Part shown: one piece after another, positions 35,001 to 44,468 of the stretch
Numbering within the stretch: the stretch's first letter is position 1
Layout: the number at the start of each line of letters is the position of its first letter
Assembly (NCBI RefSeq): GCF_900019265.1
Contig: NZ_CYGX02000008.1
Location: 61,381 to 125,380 of the forward strand
DNA from: Paraburkholderia ribeironis
GTDB lineage: Bacteria > Pseudomonadota > Gammaproteobacteria > Burkholderiales > Burkholderiaceae
Direction: 5' to 3'
Length of the DNA stretch: 64,000 bases
The notes under the pieces: generated by a model
Told to the model about the DNA's origin: nothing
Databases searched by the model: none
Seen by the model: only the letters and a program-made list of their open reading frames with translations
Made by a program: the position numbers and the translations under genes

Positions 35001-36896
35001 TCAGTGACCGAGCACGTTGAGGGTGACACTCTCCACCCCCATCGGCCCGCCTTCGCGAGTATCCACGTCGACGAAGCGGACCTTCCATTCCCCCGAAGCA
35101 GCCTCGCCATTGAACGCGTTCGATGCGAGAAGCCAGTTGGAAACGGCTGCGCCGGTGTTCTCGAATCCGTTATAGGCGTTCTGCAGCACGCTGCGGGTGC
35201 CAGCTGGCGAGATTACCTCGACCGCGAGATCGCGGAGGTTCGCCGATACCATGTTGATCGACACTTGCACGTATTCGACCACCTGCGCAGGCCCGGACAC
35301 GTTCATCGGGATCTCCAGTCCCTGCGCGCTGCCTTGAGGCACCACCTCCACGCCGGCTGGGTCACCACGCAGATCCGCTTCCTCAGACGCCGTGTTGGTC
35401 AGCATGGACCCTGCGAGACGGATGTTGTACTGGCGGGCCATGTTGACCGCTGCCGCCGCATCGACGAGGCCGAAACCGTACCAGTTATCGAACCAGTTGC
35501 CGGCGGCATTGCGCGTCCAGGCGGGTTCCGGCACGTACGCCTCGCCCGATGGCAACTCCACGGTCGGCGGCACGCGCGTTGTGTCGATACGGCGCGCTGT
35601 CATCATCAGGATCCAGCGTATATCACGCCACGTCAGCGCCGGATTGGCCTGCAGCACCAGTGCGACAACACCGGAGACCGTCGGCGCTGACGCCGACGTG
35701 CCGTTCATGCTCGCCGTATAGTCACAATCGGGATTCAGCGCGGCGTTTATGTCGGAACCCGGAACGTCGAATGGATTCGTATCAGAATCAACCCCCCGGG
35801 TGCTTGAATATCCCTGATTGCAGCCGGTCAGGTCGGTCGTCACCATCGCCGGCCCGGCAGGCCGCCCACCGGCGTTTAATGGCCGCAAGCCAAATTCTCC
35901 TCCGAGCCCGGAAACGAGAATGTTGGAGCCACCAGATGAATAGCTGGAACGTTTGCCCACCGCGTTAACGGCTGCCGCCGTTGCGACCTGTGGCATCGCC
36001 CGTTCCGGACTGAAATTCGCGTTTACGCAGGTGACATCCTCTTTATTCGCGCTCTCGCAATCAACGCCGTCCGCGCTCTGAAACTCGTTGCCCGCCGACT
36101 GGACGATCAGCGCACCGAGGCCACCACGCATGGTCTCCAGGTGCTGCAGCAGAATGCTTTCGAAACCGCTCTCGAGGTCAAACTCTTGCGGCGATGATCC
36201 CGCACCGCCGTACGAAGCGTTGAAGACCGCGACGTTCTGCGAAAACGGGGCTCCGCCAAAGATGCTGAGGGTGTTGACTGGCGTCTGACAGTTCGCGGGA
36301 TCACAGAGATAGCGCGCCGCGCCGAGCGTTGCCTGTGGCGCCACGCCGTGCCCGCCTATGGCATTGTCAGCCGTGGCGGCGATAATCCCTGCGACCGCTG
36401 TCCCATGCGCGTCGCCCACACTCCCGACCGGCGGCGTTGGATCGTTCGCGTCAGCAGCCACAGGATCGAAATTGCGCAGCATCGATGCATCGATGCGGTC
36501 CTTCAGATCCGGATGTGCAATCTCGACGCCTGAGTCCACGACCATCACATTGACGCCGCGCCCGTTGATCCCCTGGCCCAGAGGCACCATCACGTCCAGA
36601 TCGATGCCGGGCGTTCCGGGTACACCGGTGAACACGTCCTGTCCAACATTCTGCAGGTACCACTGGTACATGACGAGTGGATCACCGGGATGAGCCGGCT
36701 CGCCGCCACCGCCACCGCCGCCACCACCACCACCACCATTACCGCCACCGTTGCTGCCACTGTCGAGGGTACCCCCGCACGCGGCGGCCAGCACTACCGC
36801 GCAACCGGATACGGCCAGTCTTCGCCACAGCCCGCGCGATCCTGTCCGGCCCTTTAGCGGACGTATCGCTTCACGGGATGATTCGGAATCCTCCAT
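35001..36896 (-). CDS. S8 (subtilisin-family) serine protease, lipoprotein with P-domain
   Basis: ATG at 36896 with GGAGA six bases upstream is preferred to the TTG at 36908, giving 631 residues. A signal segment ends in LAAAC, a probable lipobox with Cys near residue 40, followed by a 12-glycine tract. The catalytic triad is VVDSGVEI (Asp about 121), GDAHGTAVAG (His about 164) and NGTSASAPTVSG (Ser), with QSAGNE giving the oxyanion Asn. The last 130 residues resemble a proprotein-convertase P-domain (VISPAGTRSVL and GEWKVRFVDVD). It should sit lipid-anchored in the envelope or be released. There is no obvious I9 propeptide. Confidence 0.88.
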   Translation of the reverse strand: MEDSESSREAIRPLKGRTGSRGLWRRLAVSGCAVVLAAACGGTLDSGSNGGGNGGGGGGGGGGGGEPAHPGDPLVMYQWYLQNVGQDVFTGVPGTPGIDLDVMVPLGQGINGRGVNVMVVDSGVEIAHPDLKDRIDASMLRNFDPVAADANDPTPPVGSVGDAHGTAVAGIIAATADNAIGGHGVAPQATLGAARYLCDPANCQTPVNTLSIFGGAPFSQNVAVFNASYGGAGSSPQEFDLESGFESILLQHLETMRGGLGALIVQSAGNEFQSADGVDCESANKEDVTCVNANFSPERAMPQVATAAAVNAVGKRSSYSSGGSNILVSGLGGEFGLRPLNAGGRPAGPAMVTTDLTGCNQGYSSTRGVDSDTNPFDVPGSDINAALNPDCDYTASMNGTSASAPTVSGVVALVLQANPALTWRDIRWILMMTARRIDTTRVPPTVELPSGEAYVPEPAWTRNAAGNWFDNWYGFGLVDAAAAVNMARQYNIRLAGSMLTNTASEEADLRGDPAGVEVVPQGSAQGLEIPMNVSGPAQVVEYVQVSINMVSANLRDLAVEVISPAGTRSVLQNAYNGFENTGAAVSNWLLASNAFNGEAASGEWKVRFVDVDTREGGPMGVESVTLNVLGH

Positions 36897-37417
36897 AGGA
36901 TTCTCCAATCAAACTGCCGGATCTTCCAGCACGCGCACAGCGTACCTGCGGGCCAAACGGCAGGTGGTCACACTTTCGCTCTGGTGGTGTTATAGCAGAT
37001 CACTCAGTTGTGCGCGAAACGTTTTGAAGCACGTCCGCAGACGTACCCGTTTCGAAACTTTCCGGGCGGACCGCCGTTCGCACTGCGGTGGCGCGCCTCG
37101 ACCGGTCTCTGGGAAATGCACGACCGTGCTCTGCATGCGTTCTCAGGCCCGGCGCAGTGTCAGGCGACTGGAACCAGCCTGAATACCGATCGGTGTACTA
37201 CAGTGATGGGGTCGAGGCAGGCGAGGCCGCGCGGCTGGGCGTCGCGTTCAACGGGCGATGCCCACTTCGTTGGACCAACACCATCAGCCGTTCCTCTGGG
37301 TCCTCCACCGATTGATTGCTGCCTCTAATATTGAAGCTCTAGCAGGGAAACAACTGATCACTAGCCGCGTACGCGCGTCGTGCACCGACGCGGCACCGGT
37401 TCCAGCGCAGGGAAAAG
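36897..37417. other. Intergenic region in the insert, no supported gene
   Basis: About 520 bp separate the divergent protease and DUF4239 genes, so both promoters should lie here. Short plus-strand open frames around 37008-37328 have no ribosome site or recognisable product; one around 37170-37270 reads somewhat protein-like (YYSDGVEAGEAARLGVAF) and could be a gene remnant. Confidence 0.45.
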
Positions 37418-38200
37418 ATGATCTGGATAATCGATGTCGTTGCGCATCTGTCGGATTTCGCCATCCTCTTCACGGGTGGGATTTCGACCGCCGCCATCGC
37501 CGTGGCCATCGCGTGGATTGCACGGCGCGTGCTCGGACGGTACGGTCATGGCAATCCACGCAGCACCATCACGGATGTGGTCCACGGCAGCCTGCTGGCG
37601 TTCATCGTATTCGTCCTCGCACACGTGTTGAGTGACGTACGTGCCAATGAAGGCCGGGCGGCAGACCAGGCGTTGCGCGAAGCCTCGCTCGTGACACGGC
37701 TTGACCGCCAGCTACGTTCGATTGGCGGAACCGATGCTGAGGTGGCGCGCGATGCACTCAGAGATTACGTGCAGAAAGTGGCGGAGGACGACTGGCCCGC
37801 ACTCGCCAGGGCCGAGCCGGAATTGTCGTCGAGCGCGAACGAGGCGCTCGATCACCTGGTCGAAGTAACGCTGCGTGTCGCGGTCCACGCCCCGGCCTAT
37901 GCGGAGGAATTGCAGACGTCCTTACGCGAAATCGAAGACAGTCGCCAGATGCGGCTGGAAAATGCCACGCGCACGGTGCCGCGCGTATTCTGGTGGGTTA
38001 TCTGGGTCTTTCTGCTGGGCGCGATGGTGATGAACGGGCGCTTCCCAATCACGCCAGCAACGCTCGGCGTGATTGCATTACACATGGCTGCAATCGGCAT
38101 GGTGGTGGCGTTGATCGTGATCCTCGACGAGCCCTATCGTGGGCAGAGCGCAATTTCACCGGCCCCGATTGAGAAGGCCGTCGGGATCAGGATGCGCTGA
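37418..38200 (+). CDS. DUF4239 (bestrophin-like) membrane protein
   Basis: The 260-residue product has two N-terminal helices (about 8-35 and 62-85), a helical soluble middle of about 110 residues, and two C-terminal helices followed by VILDEPYRGQSAISPAPIEKA. That ending is the characteristic tail of DUF4239 proteins. Function is unknown; distant resemblance to bestrophins suggests a channel. It is the only plus-strand gene of the insert and ends 111 bp from the galE stop. Confidence 0.7.
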   Translation: MIWIIDVVAHLSDFAILFTGGISTAAIAVAIAWIARRVLGRYGHGNPRSTITDVVHGSLLAFIVFVLAHVLSDVRANEGRAADQALREASLVTRLDRQLRSIGGTDAEVARDALRDYVQKVAEDDWPALARAEPELSSSANEALDHLVEVTLRVAVHAPAYAEELQTSLREIEDSRQMRLENATRTVPRVFWWVIWVFLLGAMVMNGRFPITPATLGVIALHMAAIGMVVALIVILDEPYRGQSAISPAPIEKAVGIRMR

Positions 38201-38310
38201 CTGGAAGCTGCGCTTCGCACAGGACCCTGAATATCGGTCTTCGAGGGCCGTGTGCCACCCGTCTTCCGAATCGCGCCCGCGACCTCCGGCCCGTTGCCAG
38301 CCCCTCAGCT

Positions 38311-39333
38311 TCACGCAAAGCCGCGCGGATTGCCCGACTGCCAGCGCCAGTGATCCGCGCACATCTGCTCGATGCCGAACTGCGCGCGCCAGCCGATGAT
38401 GTCTTCGGCCGCGGCCGGATCGGCGAAACACGACGCGACGTCGCCCGCACGGCGCGCAACGATCTCGTACGGCACCGGCTTGCCGGACGCCTTCTCGAAC
38501 GCGCGCACCACGTCGAGCACGCTATAGCCCTGGCCCGTGCCCAAGTTCACGACGAAGCTGGCATCGCGCCTGACCAGCGCGTCGAGCGCGGCCAGGTGTC
38601 CGCGCGCCAGGTCGACCACATGGATATAGTCGCGCACGCCGGTGCCGTCGGGCGTCTCATAATCGCCGCCGAACACGCGCAGCTTTTCGAGCTTGCCGAC
38701 CGCCACCTGCGCGACGTACGGCATCAGGTTGTTCGGAATGCCGGCCGGGTCTTCGCCGATCAGGCCGCTCGCATGCGCGCCGACCGGATTGAAGTAACGC
38801 AGCGTGGCGATCCGCCACGATGGATCGGCCACTTCCAGATCGCGCAGGATCTGTTCAGCGATCAGCTTCGACTGGCCGTACGGGTTGGTGGCCGAGAGCG
38901 GAAACGACTCGTCGATCGGCGAGCTCTTCGGCACGCCATACACCGTCGCCGACGAGCTGAACACGAACTGCCTGACGTTGCGATCGCGCATCACACCGAG
39001 CAGGCTCAGCAGGCTGCCGACATTGTTGCTGTAGTACTCGATCGGCTTGGCCACCGACTCGCCCACCGCCTTCAGCGCGGCGAAGTGAATCGCGCCGGTG
39101 ATCGGGTGCGCGTCGAAGATACGGTTGAGCACCGCTTCTTCGCGAGCATCGTTTTCGTAGAAGGTCACGGCGCGGCCGGTGATTTTTTCCACGCGCCGCA
39201 GCGATTCGCGGCTGCTGTTCACGAGATTGTCGATCACTACGACGTCATAGCCGCCGTTCAGCAGTTCGACACAGGTGTGCGAACCGATAAAGCCCGCGCC
39301 GCCCGTTACCAGAATCGTGCCCTTCGTGGTCAT
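38311..39333 (-). CDS. galE: UDP-glucose 4-epimerase
   Basis: The 340-residue protein has LVTGGAGFIGSHTCVELL as its NAD site, SSSATVYG with the catalytic Ser region near 127-130 and NPYGQSKLIAE with Tyr152 and Lys156, all canonical for GalE. It interconverts UDP-Glc and UDP-Gal (possibly the GlcNAc/GalNAc pair) to supply the glycosyltransferases encoded upstream in the same direction. Its last 132 bp are repeated at 34221-34352. It is the final gene of the flippase-GT2-GT4-galE run. Confidence 0.93.
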   Translation of the reverse strand: MTTKGTILVTGGAGFIGSHTCVELLNGGYDVVVIDNLVNSSRESLRRVEKITGRAVTFYENDAREEAVLNRIFDAHPITGAIHFAALKAVGESVAKPIEYYSNNVGSLLSLLGVMRDRNVRQFVFSSSATVYGVPKSSPIDESFPLSATNPYGQSKLIAEQILRDLEVADPSWRIATLRYFNPVGAHASGLIGEDPAGIPNNLMPYVAQVAVGKLEKLRVFGGDYETPDGTGVRDYIHVVDLARGHLAALDALVRRDASFVVNLGTGQGYSVLDVVRAFEKASGKPVPYEIVARRAGDVASCFADPAAAEDIIGWRAQFGIEQMCADHWRWQSGNPRGFA

Positions 39334-39345
39334 GCTGTCACTCCG

Positions 39346-40530
39346 TTAAAGTAAGACACCCGTTATTTTCTGCACCAGGTCCTTATACGTTTCGACGACG
39401 ACTCGCTCGTCGAATTCTTGCGCGACTTTCTGCCGGCCGCGTTCCGCCATCGCGCGACGCTGCGCGCCGCTCATGTCGAGCATGCGCGCGAGCTGCGCGG
39501 CGAGACTATCTGCGCTGCGCGCTTCGCACAGCAATCCATTGACGCCGTTGGTCACCACTTCGCGGCAACCCGGCACGTCGGTCGCGACGATCGGCCGACC
39601 CATCGCCGATGCTTCCATCAGCGTGCGCGGCACGCCTTCGCGATACGACGGCAAAACGATGCAATCCGCATCGGCGATGAAGGGCCGCACGTCGTGCGCC
39701 TCGCCGAGATACTCGATGATGCCTTCCCGTTCCCACGCCGCCACCTCGTCGCGCGTGATCGCGCTCGGATTGTCGACGCCGACCGGACCGAGCAATTGGA
39801 ACCGCGCGTGCGGATAACGTTCACGCAAACGCCGCGCGGCCTCGACATATTCACCGACGCCCTTGTCCCACAAGAGCCGCCCGATCAGCACGAACCTGAA
39901 GTCCGGCCGCTGCGGCAACGGCGTGAACGCAAACTGCTCGAGATCGACGCCTTCGCCATGCAGGAGCCGCGCACGCTCAGGATGCACCAACAAATTCTGC
40001 TCGACAAACGCGGCCTGGTCGTCGCGATTCAGAAACCAGATCTCACGCGGGAAGCGGAACGCGAAACGATACAGTTTTTTTGCCACCTGCGCGGCCCGGC
40101 TCTGCTGGATGAACACATAGCCGAGTCCGGTGGTGACCGCAACCGACTGCACGCCCGCCAGCTTCGCAGCAATCGAACCGTAAATGTTCGGCTTGATCGT
40201 GTAGTGAAACACCACATGCGGGCGGATCGTCCGGTATTGACGGTACAGCGCGGCGAGCGTGCGCAGGTCGTCGCGCGGATTGGTGCCCTTGGAGGCGACC
40301 GGCAGTTCGATGCAGCGGCAGCCCATCGCGGCGAGCAGGGCGAACGTGCGGTCGCGCGGCGCGAGCACCGTCACGTCGACGCCGCGTCCGACCAGCATGC
40401 GGATCAGTCCTTGCCGATAGGTATAGATGGCCCACGCGGTGTTGCAGACCAGTGTGATGCGCAGCGCGGGCGTCGACTTCGGGGCAGGCTTCATGCGGTA
40501 ACGGGCTTGGCGGTGAATGGGGCGAGGCAT
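39346..40530 (-). CDS. Family 4 glycosyltransferase (PglA-like)
   Basis: The 394-residue protein has ITLVCNTAWAIYTYRQGLIRML, FHYTIKPNIYGSIAAKLAG, GRLLWDKGVGEYVEAAR and REGVPRTLMEASAMGRPIVATDVPGCREVV. The last gives the EX7E motif of retaining GT4 enzymes that extend lipid-linked HexNAc. ATG at 40530 is used although ATG at 40494 is equally possible; neither has a good ribosome site. It lies 12 bases upstream of galE and 39 bases downstream of the GT2 gene, consistent with one operon. Confidence 0.83.
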   Translation of the reverse strand: MPRPIHRQARYRMKPAPKSTPALRITLVCNTAWAIYTYRQGLIRMLVGRGVDVTVLAPRDRTFALLAAMGCRCIELPVASKGTNPRDDLRTLAALYRQYRTIRPHVVFHYTIKPNIYGSIAAKLAGVQSVAVTTGLGYVFIQQSRAAQVAKKLYRFAFRFPREIWFLNRDDQAAFVEQNLLVHPERARLLHGEGVDLEQFAFTPLPQRPDFRFVLIGRLLWDKGVGEYVEAARRLRERYPHARFQLLGPVGVDNPSAITRDEVAAWEREGIIEYLGEAHDVRPFIADADCIVLPSYREGVPRTLMEASAMGRPIVATDVPGCREVVTNGVNGLLCEARSADSLAAQLARMLDMSGAQRRAMAERGRQKVAQEFDERVVVETYKDLVQKITGVLL

Positions 40531-40569
40531 GGCGTAGTGCAGCGCGCGGTGAGGGACACGGTGAACGAA

Positions 40570-41400
40570 TCAGTGGCTGGCACGCGGCGCGAGCAACACG
40601 CGTTTGACCCGCTGCAGCGCGCGGTACGGCATCACCAGATGCAGCAGATTCTTCGCGAGACCCAGCCAGTCGTACGGATTGGCGGCGTTGAAGTAGCGCA
40701 GTTGCAAACGCAATGTCGAACCTATCTGGCGACGCCGCCGGGTCGCGCTGATGCCGCCTTCGTTCAGCTCATAGTAGAGCCCGAGTTCGGGCAGATTCGC
40801 GCAGTCGTAGCGTTCCATCAGGCGTACGAACAGATCGAGGTCTTCGGCGGCACGATACTCGGCGCGATAGTTGCCGACCGCGCGCACGGCGTCGATGCGC
40901 AGCATCATCGACGGATGCGCGAGGCACGAGCGAAAGAACCGCATGCGCCGGATCGCGTCAGGGTCGGCGGGCGGCGTCAGCATGAAGAGCGGCTTGCCGG
41001 CGCGCGTGACAACCTGGGTCCACATGCCGAGGCCAGCCACGTGCGGATGCTGTTCCATGAACGCGCGTTGCTTCGCGAGCCGTTGCGGCACCGCGCGGTC
41101 GCCCGCATCTATGCGTGCCGCATAGCGAAAGCCGCGCTGCGCAAGCGCGTCGATGCCGGTTTGCAACGCACGCTCGATGCCGCCGTTCTGCGCGAGGCGC
41201 AACACCTCGATGCGCAGATTGGCGAGCGCTGGCGCGACGATCGGCGGCGTGCTGCCGTCGTCGACGATCAGTACGTGCACCGGCGCGCTTTCGCTGAACG
41301 ACGCGAGCGTGAGATCGACGTCGGCCTGGCCGTTGTAGGCGGGCATCAGCACCGCGACATCATCGAGGGCCATCGGCGCGGTGGCGGATGAGTTCGTCAT
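40570..41400 (-). CDS. Family 2 glycosyltransferase
   Basis: The 276-residue GT-A protein has VAVLMPAYNGQADVDLTLASF, then VDDGSTPP, a YAARIDAGDRAVP segment in the metal-site region and AAEDLDLFVRLMERY near the catalytic base position (ED). It overlaps the flippase gene in ATGA at 41397, a tight coupling. It would add a sugar, possibly the galactose supplied by GalE, to a lipid-linked chain before flipping; that assignment is inference. Confidence 0.8.
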   Translation of the reverse strand: MTNSSATAPMALDDVAVLMPAYNGQADVDLTLASFSESAPVHVLIVDDGSTPPIVAPALANLRIEVLRLAQNGGIERALQTGIDALAQRGFRYAARIDAGDRAVPQRLAKQRAFMEQHPHVAGLGMWTQVVTRAGKPLFMLTPPADPDAIRRMRFFRSCLAHPSMMLRIDAVRAVGNYRAEYRAAEDLDLFVRLMERYDCANLPELGLYYELNEGGISATRRRRQIGSTLRLQLRYFNAANPYDWLGLAKNLLHLVMPYRALQRVKRVLLAPRASH

Positions 41401-42659
41401 GGGCGCAATTTGAAACGAATGTAATAAAGATTAACCGACGCAGCGGCCAGATAGCCGGCCGCGAGGCCCACCAGCGCGCCGTATGAGCCGAGCCTGGCAA
41501 TCGCCAGCAGATTAACCGCGAACGCGACGGCCAGCGCGAGCAGCCACTTGGCGAGCAGGACGAATTTGGCCTGGTACTTCAGCACCACCAGATTGCCGAT
41601 CGCTTCGATGCCGGCGGGCACGGACAGCCACACGGCCCAGCGGAAGATGCCGATCGCGCCTTCGAAGTCCGGCCCGAACACCCGGCGGATGATGAACCCT
41701 GCCAGCAGGTCCAGCACGAGCGCACCGCTCACCATCAACGCGGCGGTCATCGCCGTGAGCCGCCACAGGTTGCGCCGCAGTTGCGCAGCGTCCTGCACGC
41801 GATAGACGAACGCGGGCGCGATAGTCTGCGCTAGCATCAGCGCAAGCGTGATCCAGTTCTCGTTCAACTGCTGGGCGGCGGAATAGCGCCCGAGGTCGGC
41901 GAACGAAATCGCCCGTTCGAGCATCAGCCGGTCCAGTTTCAGGAAGAGATACATACAGATCAGGCCGAGCCAGAACACCGTGCCTGCGCTCGCGAAGTGC
42001 CTGAAGAGCGCGCGGTCGAATTGCCAGCCGAGCCGGCCGCCATGTCGGCGCATGAAGTAGATCAGCAGCACCGCGCCGATCGCCGCGGATTCGAGCGCCC
42101 AGAGCCAGCCAAAGCGTGCGGGCGCGGCTGCCGCGCGCACCAGCAGATAGACCAGCCCGGCCTTGAGCACGGCGGTGCTCATGCTGGTGAGCAACTGCGG
42201 CTTGCTGTACGTCATGCTTTGCAGCCACGCGTTGATCACGCCGACGAACGGTTCGCGAAACAGCATCGTCACCGCGAGGCCCGCGAGCATCGCGCCGACC
42301 AGCGGCTCGAAGACGTTGAGCGCGATGCCGAGCCACGTGAGCAGCAACGCCGCGACCGACACCGCGAAGCGCAACGCGAACGCGCTGCCGAGCACGGTGC
42401 CGAGTTGCGCGGGCGGCCGGCTGACGATGGTGGGCACGAGGATCTCCGCGCCGCATACCCAGGTGATCGGCGAGAGCACCAGCAGCAACGTGTTCGCGTA
42501 TTGCCATTTGCCGAAGACGTCCGCTCCGAAGTAACGCGCCAGCACACCGCTGATCGCGATCGCCACGCCGATCTGCGTAAGCCGTTCAAGGCCCAGCCAG
42601 ACGATATTCGTGAAGGCGCGCGTGACGTCGGGATTGGCGAAGCGTTTGAGCGTCAGCAT
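41397..42659 (-). CDS. Polysaccharide flippase, Wzx/MOP family
   Basis: ATG at 42659 gives 420 residues; an in-frame extension to 42701 is not membrane-like. About twelve hydrophobic helices cover the protein, with the N-terminal NIVWLGLERLTQIGVAIAISGVLARYFGADVFGKWQYA pattern of polysaccharide biosynthesis proteins of the MOP superfamily. It should move an undecaprenyl-linked oligosaccharide across the inner membrane. It heads the minus-strand run that ends at galE. No Wzy polymerase or WaaL ligase is seen beside it. Confidence 0.85.
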   Translation of the reverse strand: MLTLKRFANPDVTRAFTNIVWLGLERLTQIGVAIAISGVLARYFGADVFGKWQYANTLLLVLSPITWVCGAEILVPTIVSRPPAQLGTVLGSAFALRFAVSVAALLLTWLGIALNVFEPLVGAMLAGLAVTMLFREPFVGVINAWLQSMTYSKPQLLTSMSTAVLKAGLVYLLVRAAAAPARFGWLWALESAAIGAVLLIYFMRRHGGRLGWQFDRALFRHFASAGTVFWLGLICMYLFLKLDRLMLERAISFADLGRYSAAQQLNENWITLALMLAQTIAPAFVYRVQDAAQLRRNLWRLTAMTAALMVSGALVLDLLAGFIIRRVFGPDFEGAIGIFRWAVWLSVPAGIEAIGNLVVLKYQAKFVLLAKWLLALAVAFAVNLLAIARLGSYGALVGLAAGYLAAASVNLYYIRFKLRP

Positions 42660-42935
42660 CCGCGGGCCGCTCGCCGGTCCGCATGGGCGCAATGGGTGCA
42701 ATGGGCAGCGGCACCGTGCGCGTTCGCCCGCCTGGCCGGCCGTCGCGGCAACTTTACAAAAGCAGGGCGTCTAGGCATTAGAATGGCGTTGTTCAGGCTG
42801 GTCAGAAAAACGCAATTATAAGTTGGAACCGGATCGCTTCCGGCAAGGGCGCACGGCGGTGTGACACCGCCATGTTTTACCGATTTGTCTTCGGTGCGCC
42901 GGTCAAAATTTTCCATTGCACGCAAGTGAGCCAAC

Positions 42936-44330
42936 ATGATCTCCAAATCCATTTTCAAGGCGTATGACATTCGCGGTGTAATCGGCAAGACGCTCGACGC
43001 CGACGCTGCGCGCTCGATCGGCCGTGCATTCGGCAGCGAAGTGCGGGCGCAGGGCGGCGACGCGGTCGTGGTCGCCCGCGACGGACGCCTGTCGGGTCCC
43101 GAGCTGGTTCAGGCGCTGTCCGACGGTCTGCGTGCGGCCGGCGTCGACGTAGTCAACGTCGGCATGGTGCCGACGCCGGTCGGCTACTTCGCGGCCAGCG
43201 TGCCGTTGCAGCTCGCGGGCGGCGAACGTCGTGTCGACTCATGCATCGTCGTGACGGGTAGCCACAATCCGCCGGACTACAACGGCTTCAAGATGGTGCT
43301 GCGCGGCGCCGCGATTTATGGTGAACAGATCCTCGCGCTGCATCAGCGCATCGTCGACGAGAACTTCACGCAAGGCAGCGGCACGTACACCGAGTACGAC
43401 ATCGCCGACGCCTATCTCGATCGCATCGCCAGTGACATCAAGCTCGCGCGCCCGATCAAGATCGTGGTCGACACCGGCAACGGCGTGGCCGGCGGCCTCG
43501 CGCCGAAGCTGTTCAGGAAGCTCGGTTGCGAGCTGGTCGAACTGTTCACGGAGATCGACGGCAACTTCCCGAACCACCACCCGGACCCGGCTCACCCGGA
43601 AAACCTGCAGGACGTGATTCGCGCGCTGAAGGAGACGGATGCTGAAATCGGCTTCGCGTTCGACGGCGACGGCGACCGCCTCGGCGTCGTCACCAAGGAC
43701 GGCCAGATCATCTATCCGGATCGTCAACTGATGCTGTTCGCGGAAGAAGTGCTGTCGCGCAACAAGGGCGCGCAGATCATTTACGACGTGAAGTGCACGC
43801 GCAATCTCGCGAAGTGGGTCAAGGACAAGGGCGGCGTACCGCTGATGTGGAAGACCGGCCACTCGCTCGTGAAGGCGAAGCTGCGTGAAACCGGCGCGCC
43901 GCTGGCGGGCGAAATGAGCGGCCACGTGTTCTTCAAGGACCGCTGGTACGGTTTCGACGACGGCCTGTACACGGGAGCGCGTCTGCTCGAAATCCTCACG
44001 CGCGTGGCTGATCCGAGCAAGCTGCTGAACTCGCTGCCGAACTCGAACTCCACGCCGGAGCTGCAACTGAAGCTCGAAGAAGGCGAGAACTTCGAACTGA
44101 TCGCGCGCCTGCAGCAGAACGCTAAATTCACTGGCGCGGACGACGTCGTGAAGATCGACGGCCTGCGCGTCGAGTATCCGGATGGCTTCGGTCTGGCACG
44201 TTCTTCGAACACCACGCCGGTGGTCGTGATGCGTTTCGAAGCGGATAACGATGCGGCGCTCAAGCGCATCCAGGAAGACTTTCGCCGCGTGATCCTCGCG
44301 GAGAAGGCCGACGCGAAGCTGCCGTTTTAA
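42936..44330 (+). CDS. Phosphomannomutase/phosphoglucomutase
   Basis: The 464-residue alpha-D-phosphohexomutase has the phosphoserine loop VVTGSHNPPDYNGFK, the metal loop FDGDGDRLGVV, the sugar-specificity loop GEMSGHVFF and the phosphate loop near RSSNTTPVVVMRFEA. Length and loops match AlgC/CpsG-type PMM/PGM that convert Man-6-P or Glc-6-P to the 1-phosphates. It supplies nucleotide-sugar precursors for lipopolysaccharide core and O chains. It is transcribed divergently from the flippase and ends at a strong terminator. Confidence 0.93.
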   Translation: MISKSIFKAYDIRGVIGKTLDADAARSIGRAFGSEVRAQGGDAVVVARDGRLSGPELVQALSDGLRAAGVDVVNVGMVPTPVGYFAASVPLQLAGGERRVDSCIVVTGSHNPPDYNGFKMVLRGAAIYGEQILALHQRIVDENFTQGSGTYTEYDIADAYLDRIASDIKLARPIKIVVDTGNGVAGGLAPKLFRKLGCELVELFTEIDGNFPNHHPDPAHPENLQDVIRALKETDAEIGFAFDGDGDRLGVVTKDGQIIYPDRQLMLFAEEVLSRNKGAQIIYDVKCTRNLAKWVKDKGGVPLMWKTGHSLVKAKLRETGAPLAGEMSGHVFFKDRWYGFDDGLYTGARLLEILTRVADPSKLLNSLPNSNSTPELQLKLEEGENFELIARLQQNAKFTGADDVVKIDGLRVEYPDGFGLARSSNTTPVVVMRFEADNDAALKRIQEDFRRVILAEKADAKLPF

Positions 44331-44390
44331 CAATTGAAGCGGCGCGCGCTGCGATCCGGTTCAAGCCGGTTTGAAGCGCCGCCGCCGTCG

Positions 44391-44428
44391 AACGCGGCGC
44401 GGGTTTCACTTACCGCGCCGCGTTTTTT
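44391..44428 (+). terminator. Strong rho-independent terminator after phosphomannomutase gene
   Basis: A perfect 12-bp stem AACGCGGCGCGG / CCGCGCCGCGTT with a 10-base loop is followed by six T residues, 60 bp past the stop codon. Confidence 0.92.
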
Positions 44429-44468
44429 CGTGTAATCGACATGCGACGCGCTAGAATTGCCGTCCTCG

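Larger units (their letters stand above)
34221..38440. mobile_element. Insert bounded by direct repeats of the galE 3' end
   Basis: Intact galE ends at 38311, and a second copy of its last 132 bp lies 4088 bp further on in the same orientation. Between them are three genes unrelated to the glycan and transport blocks: an S8 lipoprotein protease, a small secreted protein and a DUF4239 protein. This is the layout left by an element that entered a gene's 3' end and restored it. No integrase or transposase is visible, so the element is either decayed or arose by another route such as recombination with a second galE copy. Confidence 0.65.

Noticed and set aside
34353..38308. Phage-type genomic island with integrase
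   Set aside because: The galE direct repeats suggest integration, but no integrase, transposase or phage gene is found between them, so only an insert of unknown origin is claimed.
39418..41391. Plus-strand open frame of 657 codons antisense to two glycosyltransferases
   Set aside because: Same shadow effect of high GC; no ribosome site and no domain.
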